Positions 34,753-41,522 of a DNA stretch of 62,629 nt are shown here, piece by piece; the stretch's first letter is position 1, and each line of letters begins with the position of its first letter. The position numbers were made by a program, and so were the translations under genes. The notes beneath the pieces were generated by a model, which had not been told where the DNA came from, did not search any database, and saw only the letters and a program-made list of their open reading frames with translations. Source of the DNA: an uncultured Senegalimassilia sp. (GTDB lineage: Bacteria > Actinomycetota > Coriobacteriia > Coriobacteriales > Eggerthellaceae). The stretch lies in the NCBI RefSeq assembly GCF_934636665.1, contig NZ_CAKUAT010000016.1, positions 1 through 62,629 of the forward strand, given 5' to 3'.

Positions 34753-35388
34753 CTATCGCCCGATGCCCTCCAGGTCCATCTCGTAAACGAACATGCGCTC
34801 GGGAAGGATCCGCGTCTCGTCGTCGGCGAAAGGCTGCTCGGCCGCACGCCTCATGCCTCGGTGCTCGTAGTATTCCCACGTGCAGTCGGTGTCGGTGAAG
34901 ATGAACGCCTTCGAGGCCCCTTCAGCTGCCAGGTAACGTTGAACGTGTTTCATGAGCGTGCTTCCGATTCCCAGGCCTCTTGCTTTGTCGGATACGGCGA
35001 ACAGCACTAGCTCGAAATCGGGGTTGCAGCCGCTTTGCTCAAGCAGGTCGCGGTCGGCTTGCTCCATAGCCTCAAGAAATCGCGTAAGGTCTGCGCTGCT
35101 GCCGCCCAGCTCATCAAGTAATTTGCGCGCATCTTGCTCGATGGCCTTCCAATGCGCCTGCGTTTGCTCGCTAGGGGCGCCTGCCCTTGCCATGATCACG
35201 CCGATGGGGGAGCCGTCGACAACGGCGACTTCGGCGAAGGTGTTGCGCTTCGCGAAGTTGGCGAAATCGATGATTCCAGAGGCGATGCGTTTTCTGCCGT
35301 CGGTGTAGCTGTGCCACGTGTCGCCGAGGATGGCGCCAAGCGCCTCGATGTCCTCGTCCCGAAGCGTGCGATATTCAACGTGCTCCAT
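34753..35388 (-). CDS. GNAT family N-acetyltransferase
   Basis: The 211-residue protein starts HVEYRTLRDEDIEALG and carries the acetyl-CoA-binding motif A as VSDKARGLGIGSTLMKHVQRYL, then KAFIFTDTDCTWEYYEHRGM. This is a complete single GNAT domain with an inserted helical segment rich in Glu and Asp in the middle. The substrate is not identifiable. The start at 35388 has GAGG six bases upstream; longer frames reach through the promoter region. An 11-bp inverted repeat lies 27 bp upstream and may be its operator. A spacer of 181 bp separates it from the broken ATPase, with which it converges. Confidence 0.87.
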   Translation of the reverse strand: MEHVEYRTLRDEDIEALGAILGDTWHSYTDGRKRIASGIIDFANFAKRNTFAEVAVVDGSPIGVIMARAGAPSEQTQAHWKAIEQDARKLLDELGGSSADLTRFLEAMEQADRDLLEQSGCNPDFELVLFAVSDKARGLGIGSTLMKHVQRYLAAEGASKAFIFTDTDCTWEYYEHRGMRRAAEQPFADDETRILPERMFVYEMDLEGIGR

Positions 35389-35414
35389 AAAAACCTCAGT
35401 GCTCCTTACGAATA

Positions 35415-35448
35415 GTCCAATATCAGACCAACTAGTATGATATTGGAC
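35415..35448. promoter_or_regulatory. Palindromic operator before the GNAT gene
   Basis: GTCCAATATCA (35415-35425) is perfectly inverted at 35438-35448 around a 12-bp A+T-rich centre containing ACTAGT. It lies 27 bp upstream of the GNAT start in otherwise G+C-rich DNA. No known regulator is recognised. Confidence 0.7.
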
Positions 35449-35912
35449 CATAGCAAAGGATGGCTTGTAGTGCAAATCGGGTTTACGAAGAATCGAAGAC
35501 TTACCTGCGAAAGGCAATAAAGTGCCGCAAATCATTAGTGGGAAGTATTATTCCAGTTGCGAGGGCCTTAGCATGTTCGGCCAATCTTGCGCATTGCGAG
35601 AGTCGTCAGCAAGCATTACCACCGTCGCACGAGCGCTCGATTTTATGAAGGGCGTGTGCGCACCCTGTGTGCAAATGGGGCGATTCCGCCTGTTGGCGGT
35701 CGTATACTGAGCCAAATGGCGCAGCACGCGCGACAAACGGGCCGCATGCCGCTATACTTCTACAGGTTTGAAACGTTCCGCCTACAACGAACCTACCAAT
35801 GCAGCATATACGCGCGCGGGACGTTGCCTGATGCCGTATGGGTATCCGGGGGCGCCGAAGGCGGCGCCTGAGGTTGGCCGCGAAGCGGGTGCGGCCCGTA
35901 AAAGGAGCAAAG
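35449..35912. other. Intergenic region before the glycosyltransferase
   Basis: This 464-bp region has short open frames but none with a ribosome-binding site or recognisable product. It contains a probable promoter near its right end; otherwise nothing is evident. Confidence 0.5.
35730..35758 (+). promoter_or_regulatory. Probable glycosyltransferase promoter
   Basis: GCGACA (35730-35735), a 17-bp spacer and TATACT (35753-35758) read towards the glycosyltransferase start 155 bp away. Confidence 0.45.
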
Positions 35913-37229
35913 GTGCTAGATCAGTTCTTCTCGCATGTCTCGTTCGTGGACATATTCAACTTCTGCGTCTTCTTGGCGTTCACCATCTGCTACACGTACC
36001 AGCTCTACTACGTGTTCGTGGTGCTTACCCGCAAGCCCAAGCAGCTTGTCGCGAAGAAGAACCACAAGTTCGCCGCCGTCATCAGCGCTCGCAATGAAAG
36101 CGCGGTCATCGGCCAGCTCATCCATTCGATCAAGGTGCAGAACTACCCGAGCGAGCTCATCGACGTGTTCGTCATCGCCGACAACTGCACGGACAACACC
36201 GCCGAGGTCGCCCGTGAGGCCGGCGCCATCGTGTTCCCGCGCTTCAACACCGAGCAGGTGGGCAAGGGCTATGCGCTCGATTACGGCTTCAACGTCATCC
36301 GCAGCCAGTATGCCGATCGCGGCTACGAGGCGTATTTCGTGTTCGACGCCGACAACGTGCTTGATGTGAACTACTTCCGCGAGATGAACAAGACCTTCGA
36401 CAACGGCGCCGTGGCATCCACCAGCTACCGTAACTCCAAGAACTACGACAGCAACTGGATTTCCGCCGGCTACGCCGTGTGGTTCCTGCGCGAGGCGAAG
36501 TTCCTCAACCAGGCCCGCTTGACGCTCAACACCAGCTGCGCCGTTTCCGGCACGGGCTTTTTCGTGTCCGCGAAGATCATCGAGCGCAACGGCGGCTGGA
36601 AATGGCACCTGCTCACCGAGGACATCGAGTTCTCCGCCAACTCCATCCTGGAGGGCGAGCGCATCAGCTACACGCCTACGGCCGTGCTCTACGACGAGCA
36701 GCCCATCACGTTCCGCGATTCCTGGAACCAGCGTTTCCGCTGGGCGAAGGGCTTCTATCAGGTGTTCTGGCATTACGGAGCCCGACTGGCCAAGGGCATC
36801 GCCACCAACCCCAAGGGCAGCCGTTTCGCCTGCTACGACATGCTCATGACCATCGCCCCGGGCATGCTGCTCACCATCATCAGCGTGACGTTCAACGCCA
36901 TCATCATCACCCTGGCGGCGGCGGGCCTTATGTCCACGGGCGTCATGGTCGCCTCCTCGGTGTCGTCGATCTGCTTCTGCCTGATGAACTACATGGTGTT
37001 CATGTTCATGTTCGGCGTGCTGACCACGTTCGTGGAATGGGATTCCATCCACTCCACCACGGGCAAGAAGATCCGCTACATGTTCACGTTCCCGTTCTTC
37101 ATGCTCACCTACGTGCCCATCGCGCTGGTGGCGCTGGTGAAGAAGTGCAACTGGAAGCCCATCAAGCACTCCATCAACGTGGACGTGCAGGAGTTCGCCG
37201 AAAGCGAATCCCGCCGCGAACGCGCCTAG
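35913..37229 (+). CDS. Membrane family 2 glycosyltransferase
   Basis: The 438-residue protein has an N-terminal membrane segment (FNFCVFLAFTICYTYQLYYVF), a GT-A catalytic domain and C-terminal membrane segments. Catalytic elements are the nucleotide-binding ADNCTDNT, the metal-binding FDADN, the acceptor TEDIEF and the processive-type QRFRWAKG (Q/RXXRW). This layout matches GT2 enzymes that build polysaccharides at the membrane. The product is unknown. The GTG at 35913 has AAAGGAG five bases upstream; a longer frame adds an Arg-rich leader without a ribosome-binding site. A terminator follows directly. Confidence 0.9.
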   Translation: MLDQFFSHVSFVDIFNFCVFLAFTICYTYQLYYVFVVLTRKPKQLVAKKNHKFAAVISARNESAVIGQLIHSIKVQNYPSELIDVFVIADNCTDNTAEVAREAGAIVFPRFNTEQVGKGYALDYGFNVIRSQYADRGYEAYFVFDADNVLDVNYFREMNKTFDNGAVASTSYRNSKNYDSNWISAGYAVWFLREAKFLNQARLTLNTSCAVSGTGFFVSAKIIERNGGWKWHLLTEDIEFSANSILEGERISYTPTAVLYDEQPITFRDSWNQRFRWAKGFYQVFWHYGARLAKGIATNPKGSRFACYDMLMTIAPGMLLTIISVTFNAIIITLAAAGLMSTGVMVASSVSSICFCLMNYMVFMFMFGVLTTFVEWDSIHSTTGKKIRYMFTFPFFMLTYVPIALVALVKKCNWKPIKHSINVDVQEFAESESRRERA

Positions 37230-37260
37230 CGCTGAACGGCGAAACAACGTACGAAACGGG

Positions 37261-37287
37261 AAGGCGGCCTTGGGGCCGCCTTTCTTG
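37261..37287 (+). terminator. Terminator after the glycosyltransferase
   Basis: A 9-bp stem (37261-37269 with 37274-37282) with a TTGG loop is followed by a pyrimidine run, TTTCTT. Confidence 0.85.
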
Positions 37288-37437
37288 CGTTTGGGAACGT
37301 GTTGCGAACGGCTCTGCTTGCAGGATCGCGCTTGTCTGGGTGTAGCTCTAGTGGGCGCATCGGGAAATCGGGGAAAGCGCCAGTAACGTTTTTGATGCGA
37401 GTTGCCGGGGCGCCGGCCCTTGTCGTGGGCGCGTTCG

Positions 37438-38193
37438 CTATACGCGGGCGAACACCAGGCAGTGCAGCTCCACCGCGCCTGCCGCGCGTAGGGCGTCGCA
37501 GGCCGCGTTCATAGTGGAACCCGTGGTGCACACGTCGTCGACGAGCAGGATGCGGGCAGGCACCGTGGCGCCCGGCAGCGCCTGGAAGCGCCCCTGCAGG
37601 TTATGGATGCGCCCGCGCCGTCCGAGCGCGCGTTGGTCGAAGGTGCGGGGACGCGCCAGCGCCTCGACCACGGGGATCCCCGCCATGCCGGCAACGGCGC
37701 AGGCAAGCTCGCGGCCGTGGTCGAAGCCGCGCCGGCGGCGTGCGGCGGCGCTCGCGGGTATGGGCGCCGCCACCGCGCCGGCAAGCCATGCGGGCGGCAC
37801 CTGGGGAAGCATGAGCTGTGCCATCTCGGTCGCCAAGCGCCTTTCCCCGGCGTCTTTCCAGGTGCGCACGATGCGCGCGGCGCCTTCCTCGAACGACACA
37901 GCCGCCGCCATGCCGTCGAACGCCGGGCGCGTGCGCCCTTGCGCCGCAAGCATCACCTCGTTGCACTCGCAGCACTGCACGCGCCCGAACGGCGCGCCGC
38001 AGCGGGGGCAGGCGCGCCACCAGTCCACGTAGGCGAGCGCCGCCCGGCAGGAATCGCACAGCACGTGTCCGGGCGTGTCGCAGATCGCGCATCGCGTCGG
38101 CCATACGGTCTCGGCCAAGGCCTCCGCGGCTTCGCCGGCGATCGGGGCGCAGGCCCCTGCTATGTTCGACAGCATTCTCATGTCTGGAAGCAT
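37438..38193 (-). CDS. ComF family phosphoribosyltransferase-like protein
   Basis: The 251-residue protein has an N-terminal double zinc finger (CAICDTPGHVLCDSC, CPRCGAPFGRVQCCEC) and a phosphoribosyltransferase domain. The domain contains RRRRGFDHGRELA and the PRPP loop ILLVDDVCTTGSTM. This is the ComFC layout linked to DNA uptake in naturally competent bacteria, but ComF is also common without competence genes. No other competence gene is visible here. The start at 38193 is uncertain: no ATG in this cluster (38193, 38181, 38175) has a clear ribosome-binding site. Confidence 0.87.
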   Translation of the reverse strand: MLPDMRMLSNIAGACAPIAGEAAEALAETVWPTRCAICDTPGHVLCDSCRAALAYVDWWRACPRCGAPFGRVQCCECNEVMLAAQGRTRPAFDGMAAAVSFEEGAARIVRTWKDAGERRLATEMAQLMLPQVPPAWLAGAVAAPIPASAAARRRRGFDHGRELACAVAGMAGIPVVEALARPRTFDQRALGRRGRIHNLQGRFQALPGATVPARILLVDDVCTTGSTMNAACDALRAAGAVELHCLVFARV

Positions 38194-38552
38194 AGAGCGC
38201 GCCGTCTTGCGAAACCCTTGCGGAAAACGCGCCGCGAAACCCTCTGCTCCTTGCGTATCTGATACACTACTAAGGCTTCTTTCGAGTCTGTAGTTGCGGG
38301 CTTTCCACGAAGGCCCTAGTCCATGGCAGATGCGGTCGAAAGGATCCACGTAAGTCCCGCGGCGCGTCCGCGAAGGCGAGCACGGCGTATCCTAGAGGTA
38401 AGACGCACCCTCCGTTTATACGAGCGGCATACCGTCGCGACGGGGGAGAGGGTGGCGCGAAAGCCAAGCCCCGGTGCGCGAGTGTGGGGTCGAAAACTAG
38501 GTCAGTCGGAAGAAGCTTGTTTTCACATGCACGAGATGGAGGAAGTCGGAAC
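38194..38552. other. Long leader region before the solute-binding lipoprotein
   Basis: This 359-bp divergent region has no protein gene. It holds a 7-bp hairpin (38298-38304 with 38310-38316), then about 200 bp of G-rich sequence with GAAA and purine islands (for example GGGGGAGAGGGTGGCG near 38442-38457) that looks like a structured RNA leader. I matched it to no known riboswitch class. Confidence 0.5.
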
Positions 38553-39599
38553 ATGAAGCATCTCAAGCGCTTTGCCGCATGCTGCGCCGCGGCCGTCTGC
38601 TGCGCCGCCATGCTGCTGCTTGCCACCGGTTGCCAACAGCAACAGGAATCGTACACGCCGCCCGAGGCCACGCCTGCGGTCAGCAAGCCCGTCATCGCCC
38701 AGGAAGGCGTTCTGCGCGTCGGCGTCAACGCCAACAACGCGCCCCTTGCCGGTCAGCCCTCCTCTTCCACGAAGATCGTCGGCATCGACGTCGACATGGC
38801 GGCCGCCCTGGCCGACCAGCTGGGCCTGAAGCTCGAGGTCGTGGACGTGTCCACCGACGCCGCCGGTGCCCTCACCTCCGGCAAGGTCGACGTGGTCATG
38901 GGCGTGAACAAGTCCGATTCCCCCAGCTTCTGGACGTCCGACACGTACCTGCCCACCGCTGTGGCGCTGTTCGCCCAGTCCTCCAACTCCACGGTGCCGG
39001 CGAACTCCGCCCCCACCAAGATCGCCGCGCAGGTGTCCTCCAACAGCGCATGGGCCGTCACCAACGAGTTCGACAACTCCACCATCACCACCACCGAGGA
39101 CCTCAAGAGCGCCTTCTCCGCGCTTGAGTCCGGCAAGGTGCAGTATGTGGCCGCCGACGCCGTCGTGGGGTCCTATGTCTCGAACAACGCCGGCATGGAC
39201 GTTCACATGGTCGCGCTCATGCAGCAGGCCAGCGGCTACTGCGTAGGCGTGCTTGACGGCAACACCCAGCTCAAGCAGGCTGTGTCCAATGCGCTTTCCG
39301 CTATGAACTCCAACGGCGTGTCCTCCATCATCCAGAAGAAGTGGCTCGGCACCACCATGGACCTTTCCGGCATCAAGCTGACCGCCGGCGCCTCCGATGA
39401 CGAGGACGACATGGGCGAGGTGCTCAACTCCGCCAACGCGGCCATCGGCACGCTCACGGGCAACACCGGCTCCAGCACCAGCAAGACCGACTCCGACAGC
39501 AAGACCACCAGCTCCGATTCCGATAGCAGCTCCGCCGCTTCCAGCAGCACCAGCGACTCTAGCGCTTCGAACGGCGCCGCAAGCACTGCGTCGAACTAA
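38553..39599 (+). CDS. Family 3 extracellular solute-binding lipoprotein
   Basis: The 348-residue protein has a lipoprotein signal ending LLATGC (Cys27). A periplasmic binding domain of the amino-acid type follows: EGVLRVGVNANNAPLAG, KIVGIDVDMAAALADQLGLKLEVVD and SGKVDVVMGVNKSDS. The last 50 residues are almost only Ser, Thr, Asp and Ala, which is unusual and could be a glycosylated stalk. GGAGGAA precedes ATG 38553. No permease or ATPase gene is adjacent, so it is an orphan binding protein in this window. The ligand is unknown; a polar amino acid is likeliest. Confidence 0.87.
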   Translation: MKHLKRFAACCAAAVCCAAMLLLATGCQQQQESYTPPEATPAVSKPVIAQEGVLRVGVNANNAPLAGQPSSSTKIVGIDVDMAAALADQLGLKLEVVDVSTDAAGALTSGKVDVVMGVNKSDSPSFWTSDTYLPTAVALFAQSSNSTVPANSAPTKIAAQVSSNSAWAVTNEFDNSTITTTEDLKSAFSALESGKVQYVAADAVVGSYVSNNAGMDVHMVALMQQASGYCVGVLDGNTQLKQAVSNALSAMNSNGVSSIIQKKWLGTTMDLSGIKLTAGASDDEDDMGEVLNSANAAIGTLTGNTGSSTSKTDSDSKTTSSDSDSSSAASSSTSDSSASNGAASTASN

Positions 39600-39634
39600 T
39601 CGATAGCAAGCTGAACTCGGCTTCATCTCTGATC

Positions 39635-39660
39635 AAGGCCCTCGCAATCGCGAGGGCCTT
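39635..39660 (+). terminator. Terminator-like hairpin after the solute-binding protein
   Basis: AAGGCCCTCGC (39635-39645) pairs perfectly with GCGAGGGCCTT (39650-39660). The right arm is also the start of the first minisatellite unit. There is no T run. Confidence 0.7.
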
Positions 39661-39850
39661 GCTGTAGAGGGCCGCAGACGATCGCGAGGGCTTGCCGTGC
39701 TGGGCGGCGGTCGATCGCGAGGGTCTTGCTGTACCGGATTGCGGTTGCGTCGCGAGAGCCTCGCCGCACTGAGCTACAGTCGATTACAAGGTCTTGCCGC
39801 ATCGGGCGGCGGTCATCGATCGCGGGGACTCGCCGTGCCTCGGCCGCGTC
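39648..39850. repeat. Degenerate minisatellite, about six 33-35-bp units
   Basis: Units begin near 39648, 39682, 39715, 39750, 39785 and 39820. Each reads roughly TCGCGAGGGCTTGCCGT followed by a G/C-rich half. Each unit resembles the right half of the preceding hairpin, so the array may have grown by duplication of terminator sequence. Confidence 0.75.
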
Positions 39851-40008
39851 GCGGTGCGGCGGCTGTCGGGCCCGCTGCATTTCGTCAGCGTCTATGGCGA
39901 AAGCGTGCAGCCCTTCGCTCGTGCTTGACCTGAAGTCAACTTCCGGTGCTTCAATGGTTGGAAAACAACGATGGTCCGCGTTTGGCGGGCGGGGAAGGAG
40001 CGGGTCAT

Positions 40009-41361
40009 ATGGAACCGCAGCAGGTCCTGCACATGCTCGAGCAGGTGGCGTCGGGTTCGGTAAGCCCGGCCGCCGCGCAAGGCATGCTTGCCGACCAGGG
40101 CTACTCTGATCTGGGTTTCGCGAAGGTCGACACCGATCGCGCGCGGCGCACGGGCGCAGGCGAGGTGGTGTACGGCGCTGGCAAGACGGCCGATCAGGTC
40201 GCCGATATCTGCCTGGCCCTGCGCGATGCCGGCCAGACGTGCGTGCTCGTGACCAGGCTTGAAGCGCAGAAGGCCGAAGCGGTGCGGACTGCGCTGCTCT
40301 CCCGCGACCCGCAGGCTGCGGCGGCGTTCGAGTATCGTTCAACTCCACAGCTGGGTCTTCTCGGTGCGCCTGCAAAGCCCACGCGCGATAGCTACATCGC
40401 GGTAGCGTGTGCGGGTACTAGCGACCTGTACTGCGCCGAGGAGGCGGCGGTCACCGCCGAGGTGCTCGGCTCTCGCGTGGTGCGCCTCTACGATGTGGGG
40501 GTTGCGGGCATCCATCGTCTGCTGGCGCACCGGGAGGACATCGCAGGCGCCAGCTGCGTGGTGGCGGTTGCGGGCATGGAGGGCGCGCTTGCCAGCGTGG
40601 TGGGCGGGATGGCCTCATGCCCCGTGATCGCCGTTCCCACGTCGGTGGGTTACGGCGCCAGCTTCGGCGGCGTGGCGGCGCTTCTGGCCATGCTCAACTC
40701 GTGCGCGTCGGGCGTTTCCGTGGTCAACATCGACAACGGCTTCGGCGCGGGATATCAGGCGCACATGATCGAGCGCGCGGGCGGCCAACGTGGAGAAGGA
40801 GAACCTGACATGAACACCCTCAGATGGAACCTTGGCGAAAATGCCACGCGTGCCCAGCTTCTGGGCGACACGCTGCTGCAGCTGCCGCGCGATGCCCGGC
40901 AGCGTCTTGAGGCTGCGGCCGATGCCGCGGGCGTTCCCGATCGGCACCATCATGATATCGGAGAGGTCATCGCCACCATCGACGGCTTGGCGGTATCGCC
41001 GGCGGTGCGCGGCCATATGCGCGCCATCTACACCATCTTGGCCGAAGCCGAGGCCGCCGCGCACGGCTGCGTGGTCGAGCAAACCCACTTCCATGAAGTC
41101 GGCGACGGTTCCCGTATCCGCAACACGCTGCTCGTCTGCCTGGCGGTGGAAGCCACGGGCGCCAAGCGCATCGTGGCCACGGCGGCGCAAACGGGGCAGG
41201 GCGAAGTTGAATGCGCCCATGGCACGCTTTCCATCCCGGCTCCGGCCACGGCGGCTATCATAGCTCGCGGCATCCCCGTGTGCGATCGCACGTTGCCCGG
41301 CGAGCGCATGACGCCTACCAGCGCGGCCATGATCTTGCATTTCGTGGACGAGTTCGAATAA
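40009..41361 (+). CDS. LarB fused to a LarC-like domain
   Basis: The 450-residue protein joins two steps of nickel-pincer cofactor synthesis. Residues 1 to about 260 are LarB (pyridinium-3,5-biscarboxylate mononucleotide synthase). They carry GYSDLGFAKVDTDRARRTG, GEVVYGAGKTADQV, VACAGTSDLYCAEEA and GGMASCPVIAVPTSVGYGASFGG. Residues 268-450 match the middle of LarC1: RHHHDIGEVIATID, THFHEVG (359-365), GTLSIPAPAT and PGERMTPTSAAMI. The LarC N-terminus (SGISGDM-type) and LarC2 are absent. GGAAGGAG precedes ATG 40009. A second perfect ribosome-binding site sits at the domain joint. LarA and LarE are not in the window. Confidence 0.85.
   Translation: MEPQQVLHMLEQVASGSVSPAAAQGMLADQGYSDLGFAKVDTDRARRTGAGEVVYGAGKTADQVADICLALRDAGQTCVLVTRLEAQKAEAVRTALLSRDPQAAAAFEYRSTPQLGLLGAPAKPTRDSYIAVACAGTSDLYCAEEAAVTAEVLGSRVVRLYDVGVAGIHRLLAHREDIAGASCVVAVAGMEGALASVVGGMASCPVIAVPTSVGYGASFGGVAALLAMLNSCASGVSVVNIDNGFGAGYQAHMIERAGGQRGEGEPDMNTLRWNLGENATRAQLLGDTLLQLPRDARQRLEAAADAAGVPDRHHHDIGEVIATIDGLAVSPAVRGHMRAIYTILAEAEAAAHGCVVEQTHFHEVGDGSRIRNTLLVCLAVEATGAKRIVATAAQTGQGEVECAHGTLSIPAPATAAIIARGIPVCDRTLPGERMTPTSAAMILHFVDEFE
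40792..40812 (+). promoter_or_regulatory. Internal ribosome-binding site and start codon at the LarB/LarC joint
   Basis: GGAGAAGGAG (40792-40801) lies eight bases before an in-frame ATG (40810) that opens the LarC-like domain. The domain may be translated separately, or two formerly separate genes have become fused by loss of a stop. Confidence 0.6.
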
Positions 41362-41372
41362 TCGAAGGTTTG

Positions 41373-41419
41373 CGAAGCTGCGACCCGGGGCCATCGCATT
41401 CGGGCCGCAGCTTCGTTTT
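41373..41419 (+). terminator. Terminator after larB-larC
   Basis: CGAAGCTGCG (41373-41382) pairs with CGCAGCTTCG (41406-41415), and TTTTG follows. Confidence 0.8.
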
Positions 41420-41430
41420 GCGTAAACGAA

Positions 41431-41483
41431 AAGCGCCGCAGGCGCGGTCCCGCATCTTGCAGCGGGCCTTGCCTGCGGCGCTT
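41431..41483 (-). terminator. Terminator after the M16C peptidase
   Basis: A perfect 13-bp stem (41431-41443 with 41471-41483) has A residues on its left side, giving TTTT after the hairpin on the minus strand. Confidence 0.8.
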
Positions 41484-41522
41484 CGCCGTTTTCATGGCCT
41501 TCGGACGTTGCTGTCTTCTCCG

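Larger units (their letters stand above)
39600..40008. other. Intergenic region with terminator and minisatellite
   Basis: The 409-bp gap contains the lipoprotein terminator and six degenerate 33-35-bp repeats, both listed. Open frames here only translate the repeat. Confidence 0.75.

Noticed and set aside
35460..35880. Small genes in the spacer before the glycosyltransferase
   Set aside because: Several overlapping short frames exist in more than one phase without ribosome-binding sites or recognisable sequence. Base composition looks non-coding.
38449..38455. T-box antiterminator motif (AGGGTGG) in the lipoprotein leader
   Set aside because: The required NACCGCG continuation is missing (CGCGAAAG follows), and the gene is not an aminoacyl-tRNA synthetase.
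38499..38512. SRP RNA-like apical loop (AGGTCAGTCGGAAG)
   Set aside because: The conserved GGAAGGNAGCAG part is not present and the flanks do not pair as domain IV requires.
40009..41361. Two separate genes, larB and larC, with a stop between them
   Set aside because: The frame is continuous through the joint as given. Separate translation from ATG 40810 remains possible and is reported as a finding.
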